Assembly: GCF_003797125.1 (NCBI RefSeq)
Contig: NZ_RKKE01000001.1
Span: 744,001 to 808,000 of the forward strand
DNA: 64,000 nt
DNA from: Shewanella frigidimarina
Lineage (GTDB): Bacteria; Pseudomonadota; Gammaproteobacteria; Enterobacterales; Shewanellaceae
Reading direction: 5' to 3'
Under the pieces are notes generated by a model that was given only the letters and a program-made list of their open reading frames with translations, had not been told where the DNA came from and made no database searches. The position numbers and the translations under genes are program-made. How positions within the stretch are numbered: the stretch's first letter is position 1; the number at the start of each line of letters is the position of its first letter. Shown piece after piece: positions 35,645 to 46,830 of the stretch.

Positions 35645-38041
35645 TTAAATTGGCGAGCCAGGAGGCAAATCCATCGGCTTGGTGATTAATCGATAAGTAG
35701 GATCGGTCATGCCTTTCGTTACACCTTGAAACAGCCAATCGTAATGCGCCGATTGATAATCGCTGCCACGGTTACTGCGGCGCTTAAGCTGCTTAATAAT
35801 ATAGTCCACTCTTGCGGCTAACTGCGCTTTAACTTCAGGTGCTGTTTTAGGGCTATGGTACGTTGCTAATAGACTATCAATCACCACAGTATTGACTCGC
35901 ATTTGCATCGCTAGACCCTGGCCGCTCGGTAAATCTTGATACAAACTGGCTCCTGCAAGCTTATCGATTAATTGAACCACCGACAGTTGCTGACTGTCTT
36001 CCATATAAGCCTGACTGACACGGTTTAAACGTTCGGGGGTTAATAACTGCGTCACTATATGACGGCTCAACACTTCAGCCATCGCCACTGGATCGGTTAT
36101 CACACCTAAGTTTGATCCAAAGCTTTCACGAGTTTTTCGATAATTACCGGCTTTTGGCACTAACGCTTGCAGCACATTATTTGGTACTAATAAGCTATCT
36201 GTTTGCAAACTCGCCAATAATGCATCGAGTGCAGCAAGTTGCATTTTAGGACGAATATAATTCCAACGTACGCCTGAACCTACTTGTTGATAACTATAAT
36301 CAGTCCCGCCAATCCACTTTGCAGCGGCTTCTATTTGATAACGCGTGAGCAAATATATAGGCACAAACACATCGGCTAATTCGCCATGAGGTTCATCGGC
36401 CAATAAAGCATCTGAATTAAAGTCCTCAATCGCTTTACGGCGCACTGTTTCTAAACGTACTAATTCCGCTACTGCATCGTTACCACGGTCCCATAAACTG
36501 GCATACGCATTACTGGCACTGGCACTACGAGAGTCTGCTTCCCCAATATAACGGAAACCTTTAGTTAAGGTCGACGTTAACAAAGACTCGGTCTGCGTAA
36601 GGCCTCCATAACCATAGGCTATGGTGTATTTGTCCCACTCACCCATTCCTTCGGTGTAAGGCGTAGCAATATCAATGTTATCACCTTGAATACTCACGTA
36701 CGGATGTGGGTAATCCATTACTGAAGCATTATCGTTTGTTGATGCTGCAAAGTTATGGTCAAGCCCCAGGGTATGGCCCACTTCATGGGCAGCTAACTGA
36801 CGAATACGGGCAAGCGACAATTCCATGGCGGCATTAGCAGCGGCTTTACGATCTGGCCAACCAGCAGTGAGCCCTCGAGCAATGAGATGGTCTTGGCGTA
36901 TTCTTAGACTACCAAGCGTGACATTACCTTTAATGATTTCACCGGTACGAGGGTCGGTTACTGCTGCGCCATATGACCAACCTCTTGTGGCGCGATGCAC
37001 CCATTGGATCATGTTATAGCGCACGTCTTGAGGGTCAGCACCTTCTGGTAACAATTCAACTTTAAAGCCGTCAATAAAACCTGCATCAGTAAATGCGCTC
37101 TCCCACCAACGTGCACCTTCCAGTAAAGCACTACGAATTGGCTCCGGTGCACCAGGATCAAGATAATACACAATAGGCTTAACCACTTTACTTGGAGCGT
37201 CACCGGGAGTGACTTTTTCTAATCTGTGGCGCAGCAAATGGCGTTGAGTCAGCGGTTGATCAACTGCGGTAGAATAATCGGCATACTCATCCGATAAATA
37301 ACCGCTCATAGGATGATAACGACGAGGTTGATAACCCACATCTGGGAGTTGTATAAATGAGTATCGCACGCGAACAGACAACAATTTACCGTCTGGAGTA
37401 ACTTGCTCAACTTGCTTGCCCGCTTTGCTGGCTTTAAAGGTTAAATTCACATCAATATCAGCATTACGTTCGAACGATTTAATCTTTTGCGGCAATATCA
37501 TTGAGCGGCTACTGTCTAAGCTATACAGACCTTGCTTAGTTGCCGTTAATACATCAGACACACCATGCAAATCATTAATCACTAAGTCATTAATCGCAAC
37601 TAGAGCCGTTTTGCCCTCGACTAATTTACCGCGCCATAAAATCGACTCAGCAAAAGCTTGCGTTACCGCTTGACGTTCGGCGACATTATCACTGGAGGCT
37701 CGAAAATAGGTATTAAGCTGCTTGAGCACAACATAAGGACCATGCTGTTCAAATTGTACCATTCGAGTTTGACCTAACTGGCCACGGTCTAAACCGATAT
37801 CATTCGAACCAACGCCATGAGGTAAACTGGTCAGCAATAGAAAGGGTTGATTGAGCTTATCCGCTTGCAAATAAAGCTGGGCAGATTTGGCATCGTAAAA
37901 TAGATTAATAAAGCCTTTTGCCGCTTCAGCATTTTTGATTGTTTTTTGGGCTGAGTCGCTGGCAGCTATTGCAGCGTTAGAAAGTAATGTTGCTGGTGTG
38001 ACGGCCAGCAACAATGCCAATGAAATACTACGGCGGATCAT
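35645..38041 (-). CDS. Exported zinc metalloprotease (DUF5117/DUF4953 type)
   Basis: A 798-residue protein with a signal peptide (residues 1-27, cleavage near SNAAIAA). An N-terminal DUF5117-like region (about 45-240) precedes a metallopeptidase region with the zinc signature HEVGHTLGLDHNF at about 415-427 (HExxHxxGxxH) and the Met-turn candidate SVMDYPHPY. The C-terminal third is helical. It is probably periplasmic or secreted. The class is widespread in Shewanella and Bacteroidetes and its natural substrate is not known. It lies 40 bp downstream of the hybrid kinase gene on the same strand, so the two may be co-transcribed. Confidence 0.88.
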   Translation of the reverse strand: MIRRSISLALLLAVTPATLLSNAAIAASDSAQKTIKNAEAAKGFINLFYDAKSAQLYLQADKLNQPFLLLTSLPHGVGSNDIGLDRGQLGQTRMVQFEQHGPYVVLKQLNTYFRASSDNVAERQAVTQAFAESILWRGKLVEGKTALVAINDLVINDLHGVSDVLTATKQGLYSLDSSRSMILPQKIKSFERNADIDVNLTFKASKAGKQVEQVTPDGKLLSVRVRYSFIQLPDVGYQPRRYHPMSGYLSDEYADYSTAVDQPLTQRHLLRHRLEKVTPGDAPSKVVKPIVYYLDPGAPEPIRSALLEGARWWESAFTDAGFIDGFKVELLPEGADPQDVRYNMIQWVHRATRGWSYGAAVTDPRTGEIIKGNVTLGSLRIRQDHLIARGLTAGWPDRKAAANAAMELSLARIRQLAAHEVGHTLGLDHNFAASTNDNASVMDYPHPYVSIQGDNIDIATPYTEGMGEWDKYTIAYGYGGLTQTESLLTSTLTKGFRYIGEADSRSASASNAYASLWDRGNDAVAELVRLETVRRKAIEDFNSDALLADEPHGELADVFVPIYLLTRYQIEAAAKWIGGTDYSYQQVGSGVRWNYIRPKMQLAALDALLASLQTDSLLVPNNVLQALVPKAGNYRKTRESFGSNLGVITDPVAMAEVLSRHIVTQLLTPERLNRVSQAYMEDSQQLSVVQLIDKLAGASLYQDLPSGQGLAMQMRVNTVVIDSLLATYHSPKTAPEVKAQLAARVDYIIKQLKRRSNRGSDYQSAHYDWLFQGVTKGMTDPTYRLITKPMDLPPGSPI

Positions 38042-38080
38042 AAATAATCTCCCTGTCGTTAATATCCTATCTTCAAAAAA

Positions 38081-41000
38081 CTAATCGTCTTTATGATTAT
38101 GTTTATATGCAATCCAATGAGATAAGGTTTCAAATAATTCAGTAAGCACAATTGGCTTAGTGATATGTGCATTCATGCCTGCAGCTAAACTTTTTTCTTT
38201 ATCACCCGACATTGCGTGCGCAGTCATGGCGATAATAGGCATTTGTTGTTTGCTATAACGTTTGCGTAATTCGGCGGTAGCAGTTAATCCATCCATTACC
38301 GGCATTTGAATGTCCATTAACACTGCATCAAATGGTTTAGAATCAATCACATCTAATGCAACTTGACCGTTGTCGGCTATCACTACTTCATAACCGGCAC
38401 TTTTCAGTAATTCAGACGCTACTTGTTGGTTAATAAAGTTATCTTCAACCAACAATACTAAACCAGATGCTTTGGCGGGTTCGGCTTCAATAATAACCGG
38501 CATTGCATTCAGCTTAGGTTCTTTGGCAAAGGCATTAATAATTTCATCAAATAACGCCGAGGCCTTAAACGGCTTTTGTAATACTGCATAAACAGAATTT
38601 TTTTGCAGCTCATGGTCTAACGGCTCAGCAGCATAAGCGGTCATTAAGATAATAATAGGACGCTTTGCTATGCTACCATCAGCGACCATTTCATCTATCG
38701 CCTTAATAACATCACAGCCGTTCATTTCTGGCATCATCCAATCTAACAACAATAAGTCGACTGGCTTTTTACGCAATATATCCAGTGCTTTTTGACCACT
38801 GTCTGCCGTGTTCACACCAAAGCTAAAATCGGTCATCAATGTCGAATAAATTTGTAATGCACTTGGGTTGTCGTCAACCACCAGCGTTGTTAGGTTATTT
38901 AATTGTTCTGGCACCACCAGCGGCGCGATCACTTGTTCTTCGGCAATTTCAAAGCTAATGGTAAAACTGAAAATGCTGCCGGAGCCCAGTTCGGACTCAA
39001 CTTGCATGGTTCCACCCATCATCGACACTAAATGTTTACTGATAGATAAACCTAAACCCGTGCCGCCATATTTACGTGTAGTTGAACCATCAGCTTGTGA
39101 AAATGCATCAAACAGCATTGCTTGTTGGTCTTTACTGATCCCGATACCGGTATCACGTACCCAGAATTTCATGGTGATACGGTCGTCACGCTCACCCACA
39201 TCTTCGCACCCCAGCTCAACTTCACCAGTTTGGGTAAATTTGACCGCATTAGACAATAAATTAACGATGACTTGGCCTAAACGCAGTGGATCGCCATACA
39301 AAATAAGCCCTGCGGTGACTGGCGCATACAGCAGTAATTCAACGCCTTTTTCTTGCGCTTTAATGGCATTAATATCAATAACATGATCAAGTACTTTATC
39401 CAGCGGGAACGCGACTCTTTCTAACTCTAATTTGCCTGCTTCAATTTTAGAAAAATCTAGAATGTCATTAATAATTCGCAGTAACGATTGGGCAGAAAAA
39501 CCGGCTTTATTAAGATAATCTTGCTGTTGCACAGTCAAGCTAGTGCGTTGTGCTAACTGCAACATCCCAATAATCGCATTCATGGGTGTCCGAATTTCAT
39601 GACTCATGTTGGCCAAAAATTCACTTTTGTACATGTTGGCTAACTCGGCGTCTTGTTTTGCTTCAAGCAAGGCGACTTCGTTACTCTTCTGGCGGGTAAT
39701 GTCTTTATGTGTACCGAGCATTCGCTTACTACAACCATCCTCAGAAAACTCAACCGCTCGCCCACGAGATAACACCCAGAAATACAGGCCATTTTTACCG
39801 CGCATTCTAAATTCGATTTCATAAGTGCCAACCGGATCGCGCACATATTGAGCGCGGTACTCTTGTACTCGTTCACGATCGTCAGGATGATATAACTCAT
39901 CTATTGACTCGAGTAACGGTGGAAACTCATTAGCTTGATAACCCAACATTGAATAGAAAGCCGGATTACAAATAATCTGTTCAGAATCAATGTACCAATC
40001 CCACAAACCATCTTCTACCGCATCCATAGCAAGATGGTAACGTTGCTCAGACATGCGTAATTGCTCAGCGGCTTCGTATTCACGGGTAATATCACGCCAA
40101 ACAGAAATCAAACCTAATAGATCGCCACGGCGATTGTAAAACGGCAATTTAAAGGTATCGAGCAATACCGGTTTACCTTCAATATTGACTCGTTCTTGGT
40201 AACGTAATGAATGCTGCTGGGTCAGAACTTTGTTGTCTTCTTCCCCAATGCGCAAGCCTTGCTCTGGGCTCACCACTTCTGATGACGTTAAGCCAATAAT
40301 TTCATTTTCGGTATAGCCCAGCATTCTTTCAGCTGACTTATTACAGCCTAAGTATTTGCCTTCTTTGTCTTTAAACACGATCGCTTCAGGGATCGAATCG
40401 ATCAATGATCGTAGCAATGCAAACTCGCGCTCACGGCGCTCAGTTGTTTCACGTAAACGCTGAGTACGCCTAGCAACTAAGTTATCAAGACGTTTATTTT
40501 GTTCGGCGAGATGATGAGTATACTGGCGGTTTTCTTCAAAAATACGACTCACTAGCGCAAACCACGGTTCCCAACCACGGGTAATTTTCTCTGGCGGACG
40601 GATAGGCGTTTGTGAACATGTTTCTAGATGGGTTAATAAGCGTGAAGCAGGGCTAACGAATGCTCGGCGAGTTTGCCAATGCACAATGGTAACCAGCAGT
40701 GACAAGGCCAATACCACTAATAGAAAACTCAGTTGTAGCTTGTCCCACGAATCTTTGAATAAATCATCTTCATCTTGTAAATACAGTAACCGCCAAGGCG
40801 CGTTATGCAATGCCACACTATGAATGTAATATCCATTTCGCAAAATGCCTTCATGGGCGTCAAATAGCTCAGACTCCGATAACGAATGTAACTCTGCCGG
40901 AATTCGCTGGCTAATGTGGTAAACCTTATTCATTTCACTGGAGTCAAAATCACTGTGAGATAAAATATTATTTTGCTGGTCAAGCAAGATCACCGTACCG

Positions 41001-41791
41001 GGCATTTTAAAATAGGTACGAATTTGTTTATCCAGCGATGATAACGTCATGTCGAGGTTAATCGAACCGATAAACTCATCTTCTAGATATACCGGTAAAC
41101 CAAGCGTAGTAATAAGGCCTTGATGCGCCGAATCGATGTACGCCTCACTCCAAAAAACACTACGTTGTGGATTCATTGCAGGCGTTGATAATTGAAATTG
41201 TTTCTTATTGAGCAGCTCATCTCTAAAGCGTAAATCATTATTTTCCCATGGATAAAATGACATCATCCGACGGTTAGAAATATAATAAATCGACGAGGCT
41301 TTAGGGGCCGCTTCTTTGGCGACAGGGAAGGATAATGACAATTCAAATAGCATTTCAAGCTCTTGATAAAAGCTCTCGCTACGATCATTTAATGAGCCAG
41401 CGCCAGTAATGCGCCCCATATTGGTAAACGGCACACCGCTGTTGGCATAATTGGGTTCTAGTGTGAAGTACTGGCCATCTTCATTAAATTTTTCATACTC
41501 CGGTAAGCGCTCTTTACGCACAAACTCACCCAAGCGTAAATGATCCACCGCCACATCCCGCAAGCTTTTCACCGCACGAATGCTCGACTCAAGCAATAAG
41601 TCGATTTGCATAACATGACGAGCAACTTGTTCTTCTCGTTGTTGAATTTGCTGCTCTTTTTGACGTTCAAACATAATGCCAGCGGTCAGCAAAGCCATCA
41701 CAATTACCCCGATATAGGTGTAGAACACCGCTCGGTTATAATTACGTTGAATAGGAGATTTTAGTTGTAAATCTGGCTCAGTCGGTTTCAT
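38081..41791 (-). CDS. Hybrid sensor histidine kinase (Cache-PAS-PAS-HisKA-HATPase-REC-REC)
   Basis: A 1236-residue inner-membrane protein. It has a membrane segment at about 20-40, a large double-Cache-like periplasmic sensor (45-345), a second membrane segment at 353-375, PAS domains at about 455-580 and 585-705, and HisKA with phospho-acceptor motif MSHEIRTPMN near 730. The ATPase domain has the N box NLLSNAVKFT and the G boxes DTGIGI and GTGLGLSI. Two receivers carry Asp in LLLLDWMMPEMNG (about 1015) and AVLMDIQMPVMDG (about 1155). No C-terminal HPt is present, so it needs a separate HPt protein; the one at 3215-3859 is a candidate. The input is unknown. Confidence 0.95.
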   Translation of the reverse strand: MKPTEPDLQLKSPIQRNYNRAVFYTYIGVIVMALLTAGIMFERQKEQQIQQREEQVARHVMQIDLLLESSIRAVKSLRDVAVDHLRLGEFVRKERLPEYEKFNEDGQYFTLEPNYANSGVPFTNMGRITGAGSLNDRSESFYQELEMLFELSLSFPVAKEAAPKASSIYYISNRRMMSFYPWENNDLRFRDELLNKKQFQLSTPAMNPQRSVFWSEAYIDSAHQGLITTLGLPVYLEDEFIGSINLDMTLSSLDKQIRTYFKMPGTVILLDQQNNILSHSDFDSSEMNKVYHISQRIPAELHSLSESELFDAHEGILRNGYYIHSVALHNAPWRLLYLQDEDDLFKDSWDKLQLSFLLVVLALSLLVTIVHWQTRRAFVSPASRLLTHLETCSQTPIRPPEKITRGWEPWFALVSRIFEENRQYTHHLAEQNKRLDNLVARRTQRLRETTERREREFALLRSLIDSIPEAIVFKDKEGKYLGCNKSAERMLGYTENEIIGLTSSEVVSPEQGLRIGEEDNKVLTQQHSLRYQERVNIEGKPVLLDTFKLPFYNRRGDLLGLISVWRDITREYEAAEQLRMSEQRYHLAMDAVEDGLWDWYIDSEQIICNPAFYSMLGYQANEFPPLLESIDELYHPDDRERVQEYRAQYVRDPVGTYEIEFRMRGKNGLYFWVLSRGRAVEFSEDGCSKRMLGTHKDITRQKSNEVALLEAKQDAELANMYKSEFLANMSHEIRTPMNAIIGMLQLAQRTSLTVQQQDYLNKAGFSAQSLLRIINDILDFSKIEAGKLELERVAFPLDKVLDHVIDINAIKAQEKGVELLLYAPVTAGLILYGDPLRLGQVIVNLLSNAVKFTQTGEVELGCEDVGERDDRITMKFWVRDTGIGISKDQQAMLFDAFSQADGSTTRKYGGTGLGLSISKHLVSMMGGTMQVESELGSGSIFSFTISFEIAEEQVIAPLVVPEQLNNLTTLVVDDNPSALQIYSTLMTDFSFGVNTADSGQKALDILRKKPVDLLLLDWMMPEMNGCDVIKAIDEMVADGSIAKRPIIILMTAYAAEPLDHELQKNSVYAVLQKPFKASALFDEIINAFAKEPKLNAMPVIIEAEPAKASGLVLLVEDNFINQQVASELLKSAGYEVVIADNGQVALDVIDSKPFDAVLMDIQMPVMDGLTATAELRKRYSKQQMPIIAMTAHAMSGDKEKSLAAGMNAHITKPIVLTELFETLSHWIAYKHNHKDD

Positions 41792-41986
41792 TAACCACCC
41801 TTGATACAGCGTAAAAAAAAGACCCGCTGTCGAACGAATAACACCAAAAAACGGCAGTTATAACAGTAATGATTATGATATCAGGAAGATAAGCTCAAGC
41901 ACATGTATTAATGGCCTGTGAGGTACTTGTCCAACCTGCGAGTAATGCAGACTGCAAATATTAAGGCATATTGTCGGCGATTGAAA

Positions 41987-42019
41987 ATACATAAGGTTAT
42001 CTTGTGTAACCTTATGTAT
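41987..42019 (-). terminator. Intrinsic terminator after the phoH-like gene
   Basis: ATACATAAGGTTA-TCTTGTG-TAACCTTATGTAT is a perfect 13-bp stem. On the minus strand it is followed by TTTTC. It separates the PhoH gene from the hybrid kinase gene. Confidence 0.82.
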
Positions 42020-42073
42020 ATAGAGAGAATATTTTTATGATGACTAACGTAAAATTCTTATTAAGTTAAGCCG

Positions 42074-43468
42074 TTACAAATGTTCTTCAGCAAACTCCGC
42101 TAAACGAGACCGTACGACGCCATTAAGATAAATATTGGCGCTGCCTTCAAAGTCTTTAAAACGTTCAACCATATAAGTTAACCCTGATGTAACCGCAGTT
42201 AAATACGTTGAGTCTATTTGGGCTAAATTACCACTACAAATCAGCTTAGTCCCCTCACCCATACGAGTGATCATGGTTTTAATTTGTGACGCAGTTAGGT
42301 TTTGACATTCATCTAAAATAACCACCGAGTTTTGAATAGAGCGGCCGCGCATAAAGTTAATCGATTTAAACTGAATGTTGGCTTTTTCCATTATGTAATT
42401 AACGCTACCAGCTGGGTTTACATCATTTTTATGGAGCACTTCAAGCGTATCGGTAATTGCAGCAAGCCAAGGGGTCATTTTCTCTTCTTCGCTGCCAGGT
42501 AAAAAACCTATCGATTCAGCAATTTCGGGGGTATTACGGGTGACGATAATTTTGTCATATAACTTACGTTCAACTACCAATTCTAATGCCGCGGCCATAG
42601 CCAATAGCGTCTTGCCGCAACCTGCTGGCCCCGTCAAAATAATCAGTTCAATATCAGGATCTAACAAGGCATCAAGTGCCATACCTTGGTAAATATTCTT
42701 TGGGTTAATGCCCCACGCTTCATGATGTAATAAGCGATCTCGACCGCGATCGATCATCTCTAAATTTTTATCGGTTTTACTGACCACTCGACCACAAAAA
42801 TCTGAACTGTCATCGATTAAATACTGGTTAAGATAAAAGTTTTCACTACCAAGATGTTCCAATGGCACTTGGTGAACCGTATGTAACCCTCTACGTTCAG
42901 TGGAGACTTTATCGACATTTTGCCAAAAATCCCCAGAAAATTGATAAAAGCCTTTCGCGAGAAAGCGCACATCATCAATTAACTGATCGCTGCGGTAATC
43001 TTCTACACGCTCAATACCTGCACCTTTCGCTTTTAAGCGCATGTTAATGTCTTTGGTGACTAACACGACGGTGCGGGGAAAATGGATTTTTTGTAAATGC
43101 AGGGCGGTGTTGATAATGCGGTTGTCGTTATTGTCACTAGGCAACGAGCCGCTAATAAACTCTATTTGATGATCTGGGAAAATCGATAAGTGACCAGAAA
43201 CTTGAGAATGTTCTTCGCGAGTAGGCAATGCAACGCCTTTTAATATCTGCTCGGGAGTCGTGGGACCACCAAGAATATCTTCTAATGCACGTATGGCAAC
43301 CCGTGCATCACGACTCACATCTCGCTTGCGGTCCTTAATATTGTCGAGCTCTTCTAACACTGTCATGGGAATAATTACATCATGTTCCTTAAACGAATAT
43401 ATCGCTAAAGGTTCATGCAGTAACACGTTGGTATCCAGTACAAACAACTTTTTGTCGTTTTGTTGCAT
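42074..43468 (-). CDS. PIN-PhoH family ATPase/RNase (YlaK-like)
   Basis: A 464-residue cytoplasmic protein. The N-terminal PIN nuclease domain (about 6-145) has the metal-binding start FVLDTNVLLHEP. The C-terminal PhoH ATPase (about 230-440) has Walker A GPAGCGKTLLA near 280 and Walker B VVILDECQNLT. PIN-PhoH proteins are RNA-unwinding and cleaving enzymes. GGAGG stands four bases before ATG. It is divergent from rapA and followed by its own terminator. Confidence 0.94.
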   Translation of the reverse strand: MQQNDKKLFVLDTNVLLHEPLAIYSFKEHDVIIPMTVLEELDNIKDRKRDVSRDARVAIRALEDILGGPTTPEQILKGVALPTREEHSQVSGHLSIFPDHQIEFISGSLPSDNNDNRIINTALHLQKIHFPRTVVLVTKDINMRLKAKGAGIERVEDYRSDQLIDDVRFLAKGFYQFSGDFWQNVDKVSTERRGLHTVHQVPLEHLGSENFYLNQYLIDDSSDFCGRVVSKTDKNLEMIDRGRDRLLHHEAWGINPKNIYQGMALDALLDPDIELIILTGPAGCGKTLLAMAAALELVVERKLYDKIIVTRNTPEIAESIGFLPGSEEEKMTPWLAAITDTLEVLHKNDVNPAGSVNYIMEKANIQFKSINFMRGRSIQNSVVILDECQNLTASQIKTMITRMGEGTKLICSGNLAQIDSTYLTAVTSGLTYMVERFKDFEGSANIYLNGVVRSRLAEFAEEHL

Positions 43469-43794
43469 GGTGCCTCCAGAGTGCTCTCAATAAGTAGATA
43501 TCAGTATCATTTAACTAAACGTATAACATTAAAGGGATAATTAAAGTCTCTATTGAAAACAGGCCATTGCAATGAGCAATGCTGCCTTAATAAAATATGC
43601 CATTTGTCTGGTTAGAACTCAATGTCATCATCATCGCCTTTGTTTCACACTATGACGTCAATGTGACGCTAACATGTCAAGATGATGTAAAAATGAACAT
43701 ATAAACGATAAATCAATGCTAGAATTTCAATCTGGATGGGTTTGGTTTAACATACGCCCCCTTTTTTGTTTCACGCAATAAATGAGAGTAAAAG
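43469..43794. other. 326-bp divergent intergenic region between phoH-like gene and rapA
   Basis: Holds both promoters. I see no coding frame and no strong symmetric site. Confidence 0.45.
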
Positions 43795-46701
43795 ATGCCG
43801 TTTGCCTTAGGTCAACGCTGGATAAGTGATACCGAGTCAGAACTCGGATTAGGAACAGTCGTTCAAGTTGAAGGCCGCATGGTTACGCTGCTATTCCCTG
43901 CCACTGGAGAAAACCGGATGTTTTCTCGCAGTGAAGCTCCCTTAACCCGAGTTATTTTTAACCCAGGTGACACTGTCGAAAGCGGTGAAGGTTGGAGTAT
44001 CACCATTGAAGAGCTTGAAGAAAAAAACCAATTGGTGATTTATCATGGTATTCATAGCGAGACGCAAGAAAAAGTCAGTCTTCGTGAGACCATGCTAAGC
44101 CACAATATTCGCTTTAATAAACCACAAGATCGTTTATTCGCCGGACAAATTGACCGCCTCGAACGTTTTGGGGTGCGTTATCAATGTCAGTTATTGCGCC
44201 ACAAATTAGCCACCTCAGATTTACTCGGCCAGCAAGGCCCACGCGTAGGCTTAATTGCACATCAGCAGTGGATCGCTCATGAAGTGGGTAGCCGTTACGC
44301 TCCACGCGTATTACTGGCTGATGAAGTCGGTCTAGGTAAAACCATTGAAGCTGGCTTAATTATTCATCAGCAATTACTTACTGGTCGTGCTGAACGTATT
44401 TTAGTCATTGTGCCGGACACACTACGTCACCAATGGTTAGTTGAAATGTTGCGCCGCTTTAATTTGCGCTTTTCAGTGTTTGATGAAGATCGTTGTGTAG
44501 AAGCGTATGCCGACAATGACAACCCGTTTTACACCGAACAATTGATCATTTGCTCACTTGATTTACTGCGTAAGAAAAAACGTCTTGAACAAGCTGTAGA
44601 TGCTGATTGGGACTTAATGGTTGTCGATGAAGCTCACCATTTAGAATGGTCAGAAGACGCACCAAGTCGCGCCTATAAAATCGTCGAAGCGTTAAGTGAA
44701 GTGGTCCCAGGCGTATTGCTCCTTACCGCGACCCCTGATCAACTCGGTCATCAAAGCCACTTTGCTCGTTTACGTTTGCTCGATCCTGATCGTTTTTATG
44801 ATTACGATGCTTTTTTAGCTGAAGAAGCAAGCTACAAAGATGTGGCAGAAGCGGCTGAAGCATTAAGTCAGGATAAAAAATTACCCGACAGCGCAATTAA
44901 TAGCTTAACTGAGTTGCTTAGCGAGAAAGACATCGAGCCAAGCATTCGTTTGATCCAGTCAAAAGATGTTGATGCAGAATCACAGCAAGCGGCACGTCAA
45001 GAATTGCTCCAAGAATTACTCGACCGCCATGGCACTGGCCGCGTACTGTATCGTAACAGCCGCGCATCAGTTAAAGGCTTTCCGAAGCGTTTATTTAATG
45101 CTTACCCACATGACATGCCTGCGCAGTACGTTACCGCTGAACGCGTTAACGCCATGATGGGCAGTGCCAAGCAGCCACAGGCCAAAGCAGCACAAGCATT
45201 AAGCCCTGAGAAGCTTTACCAGGCATTTGAAAACGACAGTGCCAGCTGGTGGAAGTTTGATCCACGGGTAGACTGGTTAATTGAGTTTCTAAAATCGCAT
45301 CGCAGTAAAAAAGTACTGATTATTGCTAGCCAAGCAGAAACCGCATTAAGCCTTGAAGAAGCCCTGCGAACCCGCGAAGGTATTCAAGCTACGGTATTCC
45401 ATGAAGATATGTCGATTATCGAACGCGATAAAGCCGGCGCTTACTTTGCTCAAGAAGAAGGTGGCGCTCAAGCATTAATTTGTTCTGAAATTGGTTCTGA
45501 AGGACGTAACTTCCAGTTTGCTAGCCATTTAATTTTGTTCGATTTACCGCTCAACCCTGATTTATTAGAGCAGCGTATTGGCCGCTTAGATCGTATTGGA
45601 CAACAAAACGATATCCAAATTCATTTGCCTTACTTGCGCGATACCGCTCAAGAAAGATTGATGCGTTGGTATCATCAAGGACTCAATGCATTCGAACTCA
45701 CCTGCCCAAGCGGTCATGTGTTGTTTAACGAATTTGCCGATGAACTGATTAACGTACTTTGCAACGAAGATGAAGATCTGATGACTCAATTGCTGAATCA
45801 CACCCAGCATCGTTATAAAGAACTTAAGCAGGCAATGGAGCAAGGTCGCGATAAACTACTTGAGATCAACTCTCATGGCGGCGAGCGTGCTAATGCATTA
45901 ATTAAGCGCTTATCAGACAGCGATAACGATACTCATCTCATCGGTTCGGTCATTCGCTTGTGGGATATTATTGGTGTCGATCAAGAAGATCGCGGTGAAA
46001 ACTCAATCATCTTACGCCCGAGTGAACACATGATGTTCCCTACTTATCCTGGGTTAAATGAAGACGGTATTACAGTGACGTTTGATCGTGAAACCGCTTT
46101 GTCTCGTGATGACATTGCATTTATCACCCAAGAACATCCTTTGGTACAAACCGGTTTAGATTTAATCACTGGCTCAGAAACGGGCACCACCAGTGTGGCA
46201 ATTCTAAAGAATAAAGCGCTTCCAGCAGGTACTCTGTTTTTAGAATTGATTTACATGGCCGATGCCTCAGCACCAAAATCGACTCAGTTATACCGTTATT
46301 TACCACCGACACCTATCCGTGTGTTACTGGATAAAAATGGTCTTAACATGGCAGACAAAGTGGACTACGCCAGTTTCGATAAACAGCTAAGTGCGGTAAA
46401 TCGTCACATCGCTAGCAAGCTCGTCAATGCCTCACAGCCTATTTTGCACCCGCTATTGGCCAAAGGTGAAGAGTATGCAAAAGAGTCGCTTACGCAGCTA
46501 GTCGTGGAAGCCCGCGCTAAAATGACTCAGCAACTTACAGGCGAATTGGAACGACTTGAAGCCTTAAAAGCAGTAAATCCGAACATTCGTGAAGACGAGC
46601 TAGAATATATTCGTAATCAAATGACCGAGATAACGGGCTACATGGATAATAGTCAATTACAGCTTGATGCAATACGTATGGTACTTGTCAGCCACGTATA
46701 A
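43795..46701 (+). CDS. rapA: RNA polymerase-associated SWI2/SNF2 ATPase RapA
   Basis: 968 residues, exactly the E. coli RapA length. The N-terminal part ([18 protein letters not shown]) and two KOW-like/tudor domains lie before about 110. The ATPase core has Walker A DEVGLGKT at about 175-182 and DEAH at about 278-281. The second RecA-like lobe has [12 protein letters not shown] and [11 protein letters not shown]. The C-terminal RapA-specific region covers about 700-968. It recycles RNA polymerase after transcription. It is monocistronic with a strong terminator at 46748. Confidence 0.97.
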   Translation: MPFALGQRWISDTESELGLGTVVQVEGRMVTLLFPATGENRMFSRSEAPLTRVIFNPGDTVESGEGWSITIEELEEKNQLVIYHGIHSETQEKVSLRETMLSHNIRFNKPQDRLFAGQIDRLERFGVRYQCQLLRHKLATSDLLGQQGPRVGLIAHQQWIAHEVGSRYAPRVLLADEVGLGKTIEAGLIIHQQLLTGRAERILVIVPDTLRHQWLVEMLRRFNLRFSVFDEDRCVEAYADNDNPFYTEQLIICSLDLLRKKKRLEQAVDADWDLMVVDEAHHLEWSEDAPSRAYKIVEALSEVVPGVLLLTATPDQLGHQSHFARLRLLDPDRFYDYDAFLAEEASYKDVAEAAEALSQDKKLPDSAINSLTELLSEKDIEPSIRLIQSKDVDAESQQAARQELLQELLDRHGTGRVLYRNSRASVKGFPKRLFNAYPHDMPAQYVTAERVNAMMGSAKQPQAKAAQALSPEKLYQAFENDSASWWKFDPRVDWLIEFLKSHRSKKVLIIASQAETALSLEEALRTREGIQATVFHEDMSIIERDKAGAYFAQEEGGAQALICSEIGSEGRNFQFASHLILFDLPLNPDLLEQRIGRLDRIGQQNDIQIHLPYLRDTAQERLMRWYHQGLNAFELTCPSGHVLFNEFADELINVLCNEDEDLMTQLLNHTQHRYKELKQAMEQGRDKLLEINSHGGERANALIKRLSDSDNDTHLIGSVIRLWDIIGVDQEDRGENSIILRPSEHMMFPTYPGLNEDGITVTFDRETALSRDDIAFITQEHPLVQTGLDLITGSETGTTSVAILKNKALPAGTLFLELIYMADASAPKSTQLYRYLPPTPIRVLLDKNGLNMADKVDYASFDKQLSAVNRHIASKLVNASQPILHPLLAKGEEYAKESLTQLVVEARAKMTQQLTGELERLEALKAVNPNIREDELEYIRNQMTEITGYMDNSQLQLDAIRMVLVSHV

Positions 46702-46747
46702 CGGCTAACAAGCATTAAACAATATTGTAGTAATCATGTCGTGTAAC

Positions 46748-46777
46748 CAATGCCCTGTATATCAGGGCATTGTTTTT
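46748..46777 (+). terminator. Intrinsic terminator after rapA
   Basis: CAATGCCCTG-TATAT-CAGGGCATTG is a perfect 10-bp stem followed by five T. Its position also argues against starting the next gene at the ATG at 46750. Confidence 0.93.
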
Positions 46778-46830
46778 ATTCGCCGTTATACATTAAGCTA
46801 ACCGCATTATGGTTTCATTCGCTCGAGGTT

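Noticed and set aside
46750..46830. Longer N-terminus for the DUF3530-like protein
   Set aside because: It begins inside the perfect rapA terminator hairpin and precedes a signal peptide; ATG 46831 starts the signal peptide.
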